Shown here: positions 1 through 8,223 of the stretch, piece after piece
Position numbering within the stretch: position 1 is the first letter of the stretch
Layout: every line of letters begins with the position of its first letter
From: VRUE01 sp963720805
Lineage (GTDB): Bacteria > Actinomycetota > Thermoleophilia > Solirubrobacterales > 70-9
Reading direction: 5' to 3'
NCBI GenBank assembly: GCA_963720805.1
Contig: CAVRGT010000001.1
Coordinates: 62,001 to 126,000 of the forward strand
DNA length: 64,000 nucleotides
Translations under genes and position numbers: made by a program
Notes under the pieces: generated by a model
What the model was told of the DNA's origin: nothing
The model's input: only the letters and a program-made list of their open reading frames with translations
Databases searched by the model: none

Positions 1-333
1 ACCTGCACGGTGGAAGCGATCGAAGCCGAAGCGTTCCCCTGGCCCGCCGAACTGACGAGCGTCAGCGGCAGCAACTACCTCGTGGTCAAAAACGTCAACG
101 TTTGGGTGCTCTACGGCGGCTGGTTCTGTCCGCTGTGGGGTGTCTGGGCCCACGTCACTGGAACGGCCGGTGGTCTGATCAACAACGAAACCGAAAGCGC
201 CACGTTCAGTCCGTCGAGCTTCAAAGCGACGGGAACCACATTGAAATCGCTCGGCGAATCGGTCGAATGGAATGGCGTCTTCCCGACCGAAGCATTTGAA
301 TGGCACCGGGAACAGCCGATCAGCGTTTCCTAG
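1..333 (+). CDS. C-terminal part of an unidentified protein, cut by the window edge
   Basis: The frame is open from base 1 to a TAG stop, giving about 110 residues. The visible part is rich in Trp, Gly, Thr and Ser and has alternating hydrophobic and polar residues, which suggests a beta-rich and perhaps secreted fold. I see no motif that names a family. The next gene starts 34 bases before this stop, so the two are probably co-transcribed. The GTG at base 10 could be an internal start, but nothing favours it over an upstream start outside the window. Confidence 0.5.
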   Translation, partial: TCTVEAIEAEAFPWPAELTSVSGSNYLVVKNVNVWVLYGGWFCPLWGVWAHVTGTAGGLINNETESATFSPSSFKATGTTLKSLGESVEWNGVFPTEAFEWHREQPISVS

Positions 334-1160
334 TCAGGCCCGCGAAGACGACGAGCGCCGGGATCCTCCTGGCGCTCGTCGTTGCGGCGCTCGTGCTCGC
401 CGGCTGCGGCGGAGGTTCCTCGGACTCATCTAGCCCCGAGACCACGACCGTGGGCACTTCGGCCGGCTTGAGCTCTGACGGCTCGAAGAGCGCCACGGCC
501 GGCGGTCCAAGCGCCAACGGCGCCGGCAATGGCCCTGGGGCCGGGGGCGCCTCGGCGGGAAGCGCGGGTGGGCCGACCGGTTCGGGCGCGGAAGCCGGGG
601 CGAGCGACGGGAACGCCGGCAAGCATGGCCCCCGCATCGCTCAGCCCAGGGGCGCGCCGGAGCCGGGGATCACGCCGCAACAGCGCCAGGAAGCAACCGT
701 GGCAAGCATGATCTTGCAAAGTCCGTCCAGCCAGTCGTCGGGGGGCGGTCCGCAGGCGCTACCGGCCACCTACACCTGCGATGGCCCGGGCACTTCGCCG
801 GCGCTGCGCTGGCAGGGGGTGCCGCCGGGAACCGCCGAACTGGTCCTCTTGACGATGAACATCCAGCCGGTGGCGGGGAAGCTCTTCTTCGACTGGGCAG
901 CGGCTGGACTGAGTCCCGACCTGGAAGAAATCGAAGCCGGCAGGCTTCCCAAGGGCGCGATCGTGGGCCGCAACAGCTTCGGCAAGGCGGGCTATGAAAT
1001 CTGTCCCGAAAGTGGCGCCGAAACGTATATGTTCGCGCTCTTCGCGCTGCCGAAGAAACTCTCACCTGCGCCGGGCTTTGACCCCTCCACTCTGCGCAAA
1101 GAAGTGCTTGACGCATCCGGCAACGTGGGTCTCCTGGCGCTCAGCTACGGGCGCGGCTGA
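300..1160 (+). CDS. PEBP-family (YbhB/YbcL-like) lipoprotein
   Basis: The 286-residue product has a hydrophobic signal at about residues 20-35 ending in a lipobox (LAGC, Cys36), so it should be a lipid-anchored exported protein. A Gly/Ser/Ala-rich linker covers residues 37-120. The C-terminal half, from about residue 150, resembles the phosphatidylethanolamine-binding fold: TYTCDGPGTSPALRW, then a VPPGTAELVL strand and a late YMFALFALP strand. The GTSPALRW segment corresponds to the family's ligand-pocket strand. Bacterial members have no agreed reaction. The ATG at 300 overlaps the upstream gene; a start nearer the signal is possible. Confidence 0.75.
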   Translation: MAPGTADQRFLVRPAKTTSAGILLALVVAALVLAGCGGGSSDSSSPETTTVGTSAGLSSDGSKSATAGGPSANGAGNGPGAGGASAGSAGGPTGSGAEAGASDGNAGKHGPRIAQPRGAPEPGITPQQRQEATVASMILQSPSSQSSGGGPQALPATYTCDGPGTSPALRWQGVPPGTAELVLLTMNIQPVAGKLFFDWAAAGLSPDLEEIEAGRLPKGAIVGRNSFGKAGYEICPESGAETYMFALFALPKKLSPAPGFDPSTLRKEVLDASGNVGLLALSYGRG

Positions 1161-1204
1161 CGCCGCTCGAGTCGTCCAGCCGCTCGAAGCGAGAGAATGG
1201 CGGC

Positions 1205-1588
1205 ATGCGTAGATCGGACCAGCGCCGTGACGCCGTTTTCGCCTGTTACCAGCGCGATGTGACAGGTCGGCCGCTTGAGGAGCTGGTCGCCGAGTCGCGG
1301 CCGTTCACGCGTGAGCTGGCCGCCGGGGTCGAGGCGCATCGCGAGGAGCTCGACGCGGCGATCGCCGCTCACGCCAAGGGTTGGGAGCTGGATCGGATCG
1401 CGCCGTTGGAGCGCAACCTGATGCGCGTCGCCCTCTATGAGATCGAGCACAGCGCCGACGTGCCGACCGAGGTTGCGATCGACGAGGCGATCGAGATCGC
1501 CAAGGAGTACTGCGGCGCCGACGCCCCCGGCTTCGTCAACGGCGTGCTCGGCGCGATCGCCCGCGAGCGCGAGGGCACACGAACGTGA
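1205..1588 (+). CDS. nusB: Transcription antitermination factor NusB
   Basis: NusB is a small helical RNA-binding protein that joins NusE (S10) on boxA RNA during rRNA antitermination. The 127-residue product has the family's N-terminal RRDAVFACYQ helix and the C-terminal pattern LDRIAPLERNLMRVALYEI, then VAIDEAIEIAKEY and FVNGVLGAI. Length is normal for the family. It lies just upstream of the isoprenoid genes, a common actinobacterial arrangement. The ATG at 1205 fits the family N-terminus. Confidence 0.93.
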   Translation: MRRSDQRRDAVFACYQRDVTGRPLEELVAESRPFTRELAAGVEAHREELDAAIAAHAKGWELDRIAPLERNLMRVALYEIEHSADVPTEVAIDEAIEIAKEYCGADAPGFVNGVLGAIAREREGTRT

Positions 1589-1598
1589 GCGGACGAGC

Positions 1599-1775
1599 AT
1601 GAGCCGGCTGCGCGAGATCTCCGAGCGGCTGAACGCGATCGCCCGCGAGCTCGAGGGCGAAGAGGCCGACGACACCCGCGCCGCGGCGCTCGCCCAGGAG
1701 GCCGCCGAGCTCTCCGCCGAGGCGGTCGAGGAGTCCAACCGCCGCATCCGTGAATCCGAGGCCGCCTCGCAGTGA
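1599..1775 (+). CDS. Small charged helical protein, possibly exonuclease VII small subunit (XseB-like)
   Basis: The product is 58 residues, almost entirely Glu/Arg/Ala/Leu, and predicted to form a helical hairpin or coiled coil (SRLREISERLNAIARELEG, then AAALAQEAAELSAEAVEE). It begins 10 bases after the nusB stop, so it should be in the same transcript. Its size, helix pattern and place before ispA suit XseB, but there is no xseA next to it and sequence this short and biased cannot prove the family. An unrelated small coiled-coil protein is the main alternative. Confidence 0.5.
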   Translation: MSRLREISERLNAIARELEGEEADDTRAAALAQEAAELSAEAVEESNRRIRESEAASQ

Positions 1776-1785
1776 CGACTTCGTT

Positions 1786-1826
1786 CCGGTGCGCCTTTTG
1801 CACCCACACAGTGCATAAGGCGCACC
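1786..1826. repeat. Dispersed hairpin repeat, family A copy 1
   Basis: The arms CCGGTGCGCCTTTTGCAC and GTGCATAAGGCGCACC pair with one T-T mismatch around a 7-base loop. Related copies lie at 16006, 22301 and 52586. The mismatched base makes the element directional; copies 1 and 4 share one orientation. This copy ends 7 bases before the ispA start codon, in the place of a ribosome-binding site. Confidence 0.85.
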
Positions 1827-1833
1827 AGTAGCC

Positions 1834-2698
1834 ATGGGCTACCCGGAGGAGCTGCGGGAGCTCGTTGACGCGGCGCTGGAGCGGTTGCGCTTTCCGGCGC
1901 CCGAGGCGACTGCCGGGCTGCAGGAGGCGATGCGCTACTCGTTGCTGGCCGGCGGCAAGCGGGTGCGCCCCGTGCTCGCGCTCGCCACCGCCCGGGCCCT
2001 CGGCGCGGAGCCCGAGCGCTTCCTGCCGGTCGCCTGCGCGATCGAGCTGGTCCACACCTACTCGCTGATCCACGACGACCTGCCGGCGATGGACGACGAC
2101 GAGTTGCGGCGGGGGCAGCTGACCTCGCACGTCAAGTACGGCGAGGACGTGGCGATCCTGGCCGGCGACGGCCTCTTCGCCGAGGCGATGCGCCTCGCCT
2201 GCGAGCAGCCGGGCGAGCCGGCGCGGGTGCTGGCGGCCCTGCGCGAGCTGAGCGGCGCGACCGGGGTGGACGGCATGGTCGGCGGCCAGTACGTCGACGT
2301 CGCGGTCGAGGAGCGCGATGCCGAGGGGCTGCGCTCGCTGCACACGCTGAAGACCGGCCGCCTGATTGCCGCCAGCGTCGGCGTCGTCCTCACCCTCGAA
2401 GGACTGACCGAACCTGAGACAATCCCCTTTCGCCGATTCGCCAGCGAGCTGGGCGTGCTCTTCCAGATCGTCGACGACATCCTCGACGTGACCGGAAGTG
2501 CCGATCGCCTCGGCAAGGAACATGGAAGCGACGAGCGACTTGGAAAACTCACCTACGTCAGCCACTTTGGCCTGGAGCAGGCGCGCGAGCTCGCGGCCGA
2601 GTCGCACGCCAAGGCGACTCGCGGCGCTCGCGGACGCGGCCGGCGAGACGGGAGACCTGAGGCGCGTGGCCGACTACATCTTCACGAGGGACGAATGA
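1834..2698 (+). CDS. ispA: Polyprenyl (farnesyl/geranylgeranyl-type) diphosphate synthase, frameshifted near its end
   Basis: This enzyme condenses isopentenyl diphosphate with allylic diphosphates. The substrate-binding aspartate motifs are both present: HDDLPAMDDDELRRG (Asp81, 82, 87, 88) and IVDDILD (Asp214, 215, 218). LLAGGKRVRP is the usual isopentenyl diphosphate-binding stretch. Around 2609 the frame slips by one base: the original frame runs into dxs, while the neighbouring frame gives the expected ending LAALADAAGETGDLRRVADY and a TGA at 2696. The apparent ispA-dxs fusion is therefore an artefact of the indel. The dxs start overlaps the restored stop (ATGA). The exact product chain length cannot be read from the sequence. 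Confidence 0.9.
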
Positions 2699-4779
2699 GC
2701 GAGAGCGGAAACGGAGCGACGCCGGAGCGGGAGACCCCGCTGCTAGACGGCGTCCACTCTCCCGCCGACCTGCACGGGCTGAACGACGAGCAGCTGCAGC
2801 AGGTGGCGCAGGAGATGCGCACCTACATCATCGACACGATCGGTGAGATCGGCGGCCACTTCGGCGCCAACCTCGGCACCTGCGAGCTGGCCGTGGCCCT
2901 GCACAGCCTGATGGACTCGCCGCGCGACAAGATCCTCTGGGACGTCGGCCACCAGGCCTACCCGCACAAGATCCTCACCGGCCGCCGCGAGGGCCTGCCG
3001 ACGATTCGCCAGTACGACGGCCTAGCCCCGTTCTGCTCGGTCTTCGAGTCCGAGCACGACATCATGGGCGCCGGCCACGCCTCGACCTCGATCGGCTACG
3101 GGGTTGGGCTGAAGGAGGCGATGCGCCACGGGATCGGCGAGGACGGCAAGGTCGCCGCGGTGATCGGCGACGGCGCCCTCACCGGCGGCGTCGCCTACGA
3201 GGCGTTGCACGCGGCGGGCGGGCTGCAGACGCCGATGGTGATTGTGCTCAACGACAACGGCATGTCGATCTCGCCCAACGTCGGCGCACTCTCGCGTTAC
3301 TTCAACCGGGTGCGGCTCAACCCACGCCTCTTCCACGCCCGCGAGGGGGTCGAGGACCGGCTGACCAAGCTGCCGCTCGGGCTCGGCAAGCGGATCGAAC
3401 GGCTGGGGCCGGAGATCAAGTCGGCGATCAAGGCCTACTGGGCGCCGGGCCTCTTCTTCGAGGAGCTTGACCTCGCCTACATGGGCGTGATCGACGGCCA
3501 CGACGTGGGCGCCCTGCGCGAGGCCCTGCGCGAGGCCTTCGAGGCCGACCGCCCGGTGATCGTCCACATCCACACGGTCAAGGGCAAGGGCTTCTCCCCG
3601 GCCGAGGAGGGCGGCCTCGAGGGGATGGAGAAATGGCACGCCGCCAAGCCCAACTCCATAGTCAACGGCGCCCCCGCCGAAAAGCCCGCCGACGGGACTC
3701 AAACCGGAGATATAGACCGATCTGAGGCCCATCGGCGGCCGGTTGGGGTGCAGGAGTCCGACGCGCCGGCGGCGATTGCGCCGGAGCGGCTGGAGAAGCC
3801 GCCGGCGGCCGGGGCGCCGCCGCAGTACACGCAGGTCTTCGGCGAGGCGATCGTCGCTGAGGCGCGGCGCGACAAGCGCGTGGTCGGGATCACCGCGGCG
3901 ATGGCGGGGGGGACCGGCCTGCAGAAGCTCGCCGACGAGGTGCCCGAGCAGTACTACGACGTCGGCATCGCCGAGCAGAACGCGGTTCTGATGGCTTCGG
4001 GGTTGGCGATCCAGGGCGCCAAGCCGGTCTGCGCGATCTACTCGACCTTCCTCCAGCGTGCCTTCGACCAGATCGTCCACGATGTCTGCCTGCAGGAGCT
4101 CGACGTCACCTTCGCGATGGACCGGGCGGGCCTGGTCGGCGACGACGGCCCGACCCACCACGGCGCCTTCGACGTCTCCTACTTCCGCCCGATCCCCAAC
4201 GTGGTGCTCATGGCGCCGCGCAATGAGGCGATGCTGGTTCACATGCTGCGCACCGCGATTGCCCACGATGGCCCCGCGGCTCTGCGCTACCCGCGCGGCG
4301 CGGCCGAGGGGGTCGAGCTGCCGGCCGAGCCGGCGGAGCTGCCGATCGGCAGCGGTGAGTTGCTGGCCAGTGGCGAGCGGGTGGCGCTGCTCGGCTACGG
4401 CTACGGAGTGTCGGTGGCGCTCGACGCGGCCAAAATCCTCGCCGAGCACGACCTCAAGCCGACCGTCGCCGACGCTCGATTCGCCAAGCCGCTCGACAGC
4501 GAGCTGCTCGAGCGGCTGGCCCTGAGCCACGACCTGGTGGTGACGATCGAGGAGAACGTCCTGCCCGGCGGCTTCGGCTCGGCCGTGCTCGAGCACCTCG
4601 AGGACGCCTTCGCCGAGCGCTCGGGCGAGCGCGCCCGCGTCCTGCGCATCGGCCTGCCGGACCGCTACGTGACCCACGGCAAGCCGGCCCTCCTGCACAA
4701 GGAGGTTGGCCTCACCGGCGACGCCGTCGCCGAGCGCGTCCTCACCGCCCTGCGCTCCGGCGAACCCGCCCTGAGCTGA
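2695..4779 (+). CDS. dxs: 1-deoxy-D-xylulose-5-phosphate synthase
   Basis: Dxs makes DXP from pyruvate and glyceraldehyde 3-phosphate, the first step of the MEP isoprenoid pathway, using thiamine diphosphate (ThDP). The 694-residue product has WDVGHQAYPHKILTGR near the N-terminus, the ThDP motif GDGALTGG at about residues 157-164 with a downstream LNDNGMSIS, the transketolase-like central domain (AEQNAVLMASGLA, DRAGLVGDDGPTHHG) and the C-terminal domain. The ATG at 2695 overlaps the ispA stop, so the two are translationally coupled. The linker between the first two domains, about residues 325-380, is long, Pro/Ala-rich and contains an imperfect inverted repeat. Confidence 0.97.
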   Translation: MSESGNGATPERETPLLDGVHSPADLHGLNDEQLQQVAQEMRTYIIDTIGEIGGHFGANLGTCELAVALHSLMDSPRDKILWDVGHQAYPHKILTGRREGLPTIRQYDGLAPFCSVFESEHDIMGAGHASTSIGYGVGLKEAMRHGIGEDGKVAAVIGDGALTGGVAYEALHAAGGLQTPMVIVLNDNGMSISPNVGALSRYFNRVRLNPRLFHAREGVEDRLTKLPLGLGKRIERLGPEIKSAIKAYWAPGLFFEELDLAYMGVIDGHDVGALREALREAFEADRPVIVHIHTVKGKGFSPAEEGGLEGMEKWHAAKPNSIVNGAPAEKPADGTQTGDIDRSEAHRRPVGVQESDAPAAIAPERLEKPPAAGAPPQYTQVFGEAIVAEARRDKRVVGITAAMAGGTGLQKLADEVPEQYYDVGIAEQNAVLMASGLAIQGAKPVCAIYSTFLQRAFDQIVHDVCLQELDVTFAMDRAGLVGDDGPTHHGAFDVSYFRPIPNVVLMAPRNEAMLVHMLRTAIAHDGPAALRYPRGAAEGVELPAEPAELPIGSGELLASGERVALLGYGYGVSVALDAAKILAEHDLKPTVADARFAKPLDSELLERLALSHDLVVTIEENVLPGGFGSAVLEHLEDAFAERSGERARVLRIGLPDRYVTHGKPALLHKEVGLTGDAVAERVLTALRSGEPALS
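3686..3738. repeat. Imperfect inverted repeat inside the dxs linker
   Basis: Two 22-base arms, 3686-3707 and 3717-3738, are complementary at 18 positions and separated by 9 bases. The repeat stays in frame and encodes part of the variable linker between Dxs domains. It is weaker than the perfect repeats elsewhere and could be chance in GC-rich DNA. Confidence 0.4.
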
Positions 4780-4860
4780 TTCTCGACCCAACCGGGCGAG
4801 GAATCCGCCCCAAAAATTAGGGCTTGCGTCAAAAGACTCAATCGGTTAGCCTGCCCGAGT

Positions 4861-4915
4861 CTCTTCTGGGGTTACTTGAGGGAGGAGAGGCATCTCTATG
4901 TATGTGGGTCCGCAG
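4861..4915 (+). repeat. Intergenic element C copy 1 (pairs with 10648-10712)
   Basis: The gap from 4780 to 5000 has no convincing long gene. It holds a stretch that matches 10648-10712: TTCTGGGGTTACT, then AGGGAGGAGAG, then ATCTCTATGTATGTGGGTCCG-like sequence. The purine-rich core looks like a strong ribosome-binding site. A short ATG frame starts at 4898, and in another frame the peptide LYVCGSAGRE resembles LYICGSVGGR at the second copy. Function is unknown. Confidence 0.6.
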
Positions 4916-5000
4916 GTAGGGAGCCTCGTGGATCTACAACGTGAACCGCGCCGGTGCCAAGAGCACCGCGTCGCGGTGCGCGGTTCTCCGTTGAGCGAGC

Positions 5001-5528
5001 CTAGGACGTCCGCGCGGGAATCCGAGCGACGAGCCGTGTCGCCAGGGCGGCGATCAGGTATGCGATCGCCACCGTGAGAAGAGTGAACTTGCAGGTGGCA
5101 AAGATCGTCGCCAGCAGGGGGAAGGCGGTACCGGCGCCGCCGAGGGTGAGCAGCAGGCAGATGTTCTCGAGCGCGTCAAAGCAGGCGCCGAGCGCGCCGA
5201 AGAAGACGACGACTCCACCGATCGCGGCAAGACGGCGCCAGCTTCGCTTCCTGGCGAGCTCGAGGGCCGCCGCCAGCGCAAAGGTGAGGAAGGATCCGTA
5301 GGCGAGCAGGAAGCCAAAGTCGATCCAGAGCTGCTCGCGGGCGGCGTCCTGACCGTCTTCGCCCCATTCGGCAAGGATCTCGTCGGCCCGATGCTGCCCG
5401 CCAGAGAGCTCGAACGGCACCATCCCCGGCCCACCCGTGTCGGTCATCCTGCTCTCGGCCGGAGACATCACCAAGAACAGCGCCACCATGGCGACCCCCG
5501 ATGCAATAAGTCCCCGTCGCCGCGTCAC
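5001..5528 (-). CDS. Small integral membrane protein of unknown function
   Basis: The 175-residue product has an N-terminal hydrophobic helix (GLIASGVAMVALFLVM), an acidic extracytoplasmic stretch of about 45 residues, then three more hydrophobic segments around residues 75-90, 100-130 and 140-165. I do not recognise a family or catalytic motif. The gene is divergent from the degraded nucleotidyltransferase at 5551, only 22 bases away. It is the first gene of the accessory block after dxs. Confidence 0.65.
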   Translation of the reverse strand: MTRRRGLIASGVAMVALFLVMSPAESRMTDTGGPGMVPFELSGGQHRADEILAEWGEDGQDAAREQLWIDFGFLLAYGSFLTFALAAALELARKRSWRRLAAIGGVVVFFGALGACFDALENICLLLTLGGAGTAFPLLATIFATCKFTLLTVAIAYLIAALATRLVARIPARTS

Positions 5529-5550
5529 GCGGGGAGCCTATCCTCTGGTT

Positions 5551-5891
5551 CATGGCGCAATCCAGGTCGATGGACGCCCTTGCCGCCGCGGCGCTTTCCG
5601 ATGCGGAGCGCCACGTTGTCGAGAGCCTGATCGGATCGCTCCAAGAAGAGGTGGCAGACGATCTCCGATATTGACTTGATGGTCATCGCCAACGGCGGCA
5701 GACGGCGCTATGACGACAAGGTCCAAGACCTCGCCTACGCGACCGCAGTTGGCGCCGGAGAGAGTCCGGTCTGGTATTCGGTCCTCGTCTTCGATCCTGA
5801 GTGGTTGAAGAGCCGCCGCGAGATCGAGTCCTTCTTCATTCAAAACGTCGATCGGGACAAGCTGGTTCTCGTCGGAGACTCCCTCGATTGA
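5551..5891 (+). pseudogene. Degraded minimal nucleotidyltransferase (MNT-type)
   Basis: An opening ATG frame (MAQSRSMDALAAAALSDAERH) stops after 40 codons. A neighbouring frame resumes at the diagnostic SDIDLMV, where the paired aspartates of a nucleotidyltransferase sit, and continues as a normal MNT C-terminus to VLVGDSLD. The glycine-serine loop before the aspartates is garbled (RGGRR in a third frame) and about 15 residues seem missing. At least two indels are needed. MNT proteins are usually antitoxins of HEPN toxins; no HEPN partner remains here. Confidence 0.6.
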
Positions 5892-6322
5892 GCGTTCGCG
5901 GCGAGGAAGTCACGATCCGTCGTTGTGGGCGCGAGGATGCGCAAGCCGTCCTGGACCTGTGGGCCGAGGAGCGGAGCGAGCACGCGAGTACGGCCGATCG
6001 CCGGGAGGACATCGAGCGTCTGATCGAAGCTTCGCCGGCCGCGCTTCTGGTTGCCGAGCGCGGCGGCGAGATCGTCGGTGCGCTGATCGCCGCGTGGGAT
6101 GGGTGGCGCGGCAACATGTACCGGCTCGCGGTGTCGAAGGAGCATCGACGCCAGGGCATCGGGCTCGCTTTGACCAGGGCGGGGGAGGAGTACCTGAACA
6201 GCCGCGGCGTGCACCGGGTCACGGCCTTGGTCGCATTCGAGGACGAAGCAGCTGGGGCATTCTGGGAGTCGGCTGGCTATCCCCAAGATCGCGAGATTGG
6301 TCGGCGCGTGCGCAACCTCTAG
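5888..6322 (+). CDS. GNAT-family N-acetyltransferase
   Basis: The product of about 144 residues has the acetyl-CoA binding pattern of GNAT enzymes: LAVSKEHRRQGIGLALTRA (motif A, with RRQGIG) followed by VTALVAFEDEAAGAFWESAGY (motif B). The acceptor substrate cannot be told from sequence. The TTG at 5888 overlaps the TGA of the preceding pseudogene and places the N-terminus at VRGEEVTIRRC, typical of the family, so I chose it over a longer start. Confidence 0.8.
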   Translation: MSVRGEEVTIRRCGREDAQAVLDLWAEERSEHASTADRREDIERLIEASPAALLVAERGGEIVGALIAAWDGWRGNMYRLAVSKEHRRQGIGLALTRAGEEYLNSRGVHRVTALVAFEDEAAGAFWESAGYPQDREIGRRVRNL

Positions 6323-6338
6323 CGCGCGGCCCGCGATT

Positions 6339-6575
6339 TCAACCAGGGGTATCGATCCAGCGAACGATCAGCCCATCACGCACTTCGTGAAACGCCGGCG
6401 GGGCCGGGGGAGGATCGTCCGTCAGGAGCGCGATTACCGCTGCCGGCCCGTGCAGGTGCTCCTCTACGGCGGTCGTCCAGCGGACCTCCGGGTCGAGCAG
6501 GCGTTCCAGTCGCGACCAGTCGCGAGACTCGATCGTGGCGAGCACGTCGCAGACCGCCGGTACTTGCTCCGCCAT
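6339..6575 (-). CDS. SnoaL/NTF2-like small protein
   Basis: From the internal ATG the product is 78 residues: VLATIESRDWSRLERLLDPEVRW is the usual first helix and strand of the SnoaL/NTF2-like cone fold, followed by HGPAAVIALL and RDGLIVRWIDTPG. It is shorter than typical members (100-130 residues), so it may be a minimal or truncated form. Such proteins bind small hydrophobic ligands or are isomerases; no activity can be assigned. A start 18 codons upstream is possible but less family-like. Confidence 0.55.
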   Translation of the reverse strand: MAEQVPAVCDVLATIESRDWSRLERLLDPEVRWTTAVEEHLHGPAAVIALLTDDPPPAPPAFHEVRDGLIVRWIDTPG

Positions 6576-6669
6576 TGTCCGAGGATATTCCTGACGTAGG
6601 ATCGGTGGGATGCCCGATTCGCCGGACAAACCGTTTGGAATTGCTGGTCAGGCGAACACCGCCGCGCCG

Positions 6670-7647
6670 CTACGGCTGTCCAGGACAGCCAATGGCCCAA
6701 AGAGCATCGCTTGCCCAGTCCCTGACGATCACGCGGTCCGGGTCCGTGGATCGCTCCTCTGCGAATTGCAAAGCAAGCTTCTGCAGTTCGACAGTCAGCG
6801 GAATCTGTGCCAGGACTGGATGGCTGATCGACGGCTCGCTTATGCAGGCCACAGTGATTCCCTCGGTGCGAGCGGCCTCTCCGAGGGCGCTCAGGAGCCC
6901 GTCGGGATCGGCGTCGGGGTTGATTAGAACCAACGTGTCACCGGGGCTAAGGGGTACGGCGCCGCCATGGAGCAGATACTCGCCTCCATAGCCCTCTGCG
7001 AGAACCTGCGCCGCCTCACGAATCTTGAGCGCTCCCTCCCGTGCCGTGATTGCTCCAGCCCCATTGCCGACAAGGATGATTGCGCGGTCCGGTGGTCCGA
7101 TGGTTAGTCGGTCGGGTGAGGACGCGATCGTCTGGGTTCTGCCTGCGACACGCATCAGATCGTCTGACGAAATGCTCTTTACGCCCAGCTCTTGGGCGAG
7201 GCGGCATAGAACCAAGAGCGCCGCCGTATAGCTCACGGTGTAGGTCTCGGAGCGCTCCATCTCTACGGTCTCAATCGCCTCGGGCCAACCGCTGCCGATT
7301 CCAGTAATCGAAACCACCTCTGCCCCCGATCGCATGGCTCTCTCTCGCGCTGCCTTTGCATAGGCAGTGCTCCCAGATTGAGAAATGACTATCACTGCGT
7401 CATGGGGCCCAAGTCCAGAAACGAGTCGAGCGAACTCGAACGAACCAGACCAGCGAGCGTCCACGCCCGCCTCAGAGAGGAGCAGTGCGCCAAGCTCGGC
7501 GGCATGCTGGCTTGTTCCGGTGCCGACGAGCCAGACTCGCTGCCGGTCGCCAAGGCGGGTGGCGACCGGGCCAACGTCGAGTTTGCCTAGGCGCTCTAGC
7601 TCGTCTGGCTGTGAGCGGATTGCCTGCTCAAGATGAGTTGTGCCCAT
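6670..7647 (-). CDS. SIS-domain sugar isomerase/deaminase-like protein (GlmS C-terminal type)
   Basis: The 325-residue product resembles the isomerase half of glucosamine-6-phosphate synthase and AgaS/FrlB-type deglycases: an N-terminal HLEQAIRSQPDEL, a first SIS domain with GTGTSQHAAELGA and ISQSGSTAYAKAA, and a second with VGNGAGAITAREGALKIREAA and EYLLHGGAVPL. There is no glutaminase domain, so it should act on a phosphosugar without transferring glutamine nitrogen; the substrate is unknown. The start at 7647 matches the family N-terminus better than the ATG at 7701. Codon use has less G/C at third positions than the flanking core genes, consistent with acquisition. Confidence 0.8.
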   Translation of the reverse strand: MGTTHLEQAIRSQPDELERLGKLDVGPVATRLGDRQRVWLVGTGTSQHAAELGALLLSEAGVDARWSGSFEFARLVSGLGPHDAVIVISQSGSTAYAKAARERAMRSGAEVVSITGIGSGWPEAIETVEMERSETYTVSYTAALLVLCRLAQELGVKSISSDDLMRVAGRTQTIASSPDRLTIGPPDRAIILVGNGAGAITAREGALKIREAAQVLAEGYGGEYLLHGGAVPLSPGDTLVLINPDADPDGLLSALGEAARTEGITVACISEPSISHPVLAQIPLTVELQKLALQFAEERSTDPDRVIVRDWASDALWAIGCPGQP

Positions 7648-7673
7648 GTAACCCAAAGCGTATTGGTCTCCCT

Positions 7674-7691
7674 TGGCACCGACTCTGGCAC
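7674..7691. repeat. Short direct repeat of 12-base period, possible integrase arm site
   Basis: TGGCAC occurs at 7674 and again at 7686, 12 bases apart, just upstream of the SIS gene. Another TGGCACCGA-like sequence follows near 7764. Pairs with the same period lie at 10517 and 33424. Closely spaced repeats of this kind are typical arm-type sites of tyrosine integrases, and an integrase remnant lies at 8371. Short words make this weak alone. Confidence 0.3.
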
Positions 7692-7796
7692 GAAGGCGCA
7701 TCGGCTAGAGCCAAATCACCTCCGACTGACTCCGGCTGTAACCGGCTGAATCCGTGCCTGACTGTGGCACCGAGTCGGCTTACGAGGTGTGCGGCA

Positions 7797-7947
7797 GTAG
7801 CTCCAGCCGACTTTGAGATCAGCGTATGCACGCAGCAACTCGTCCGTGCGCTCGTAGTCGGTGGCCGTCAGATTCTCGACTACGAAAGCGCCGCGCCGGA
7901 CCTGATCGAGGACCGACCCGGTGAGCTTGATGGCCTGTGCCAGGGCC
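7797..7947 (-). pseudogene. Fragment of a PIN-domain (VapC-type) toxin
   Basis: On the minus strand one frame reads VVENLTATDYERTDELLRAY, then ADLKVGWSY. This closely parallels the middle of the PIN toxin at 9772-10206 (VEDLIATDYDRAADLMRTYADLEVGF). The catalytic ends and a start are missing on both sides, and the frame breaks into unrelated sequence after GWSY. It is a relic of a second VapC. Confidence 0.6.
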
Positions 7948-8223
7948 CTACGCGCTCAGGGCGAGCGTTAGCTCATCGGCGGGAACAGCGCTGGGCACCG
8001 GCACGGTGATTCGAAGCTCGCCCTCCCGCTCCAGAAGGTGCTTAGGTCGGACGAGCGTCAGGCCGACCAAGTCGCCATTGCTGTCGAAGCGAACCGCGTG
8101 GCCCTCCGGCGTCTCGTCGTAATCGACGGCGCGCGAGGGATCGCCGACATGCAGGTAGAGCACATCGGCGTCGGCGTCATACTCGACGCGATCAAAGGTG
8201 ATGTCGGCAATCGTCACGCTCAT
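7948..8223 (-). CDS. DUF2283 family small protein
   Basis: The 91-residue product contains EYDADADVLYLHVGDPSRAVDYDETPEG and then FDSNGDLVGLTLVRP, the conserved pattern of DUF2283 proteins. These often pair with DUF4258 or BrnT-like small proteins in candidate toxin-antitoxin loci. A remnant resembling DUF4258 lies directly upstream on the same strand, which supports that pairing. The ATG at 8223 is the only well-placed start. Confidence 0.75.
   Translation of the reverse strand: MSVTIADITFDRVEYDADADVLYLHVGDPSRAVDYDETPEGHAVRFDSNGDLVGLTLVRPKHLLEREGELRITVPVPSAVPADELTLALSA

Noticed and set aside
1834..4779. A single 981-codon frame that would fuse ispA to dxs
   Set aside because: The ispA ending exists in the neighbouring frame with a stop that overlaps the dxs ATG, so a one-base slip near 2609 explains the fusion.
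3022..4791. Long open frame on the minus strand opposite dxs (589 codons)
   Set aside because: It is the antisense shadow of a high-GC3 gene; composition is Arg/His/Gly/Val-rich with no domain, and dxs is certain.
4898..5020. ATG frame in element C copy 1 as a small gene
   Set aside because: The frame that matches copy 2 at the peptide level is a different one, so this ATG frame has no support.
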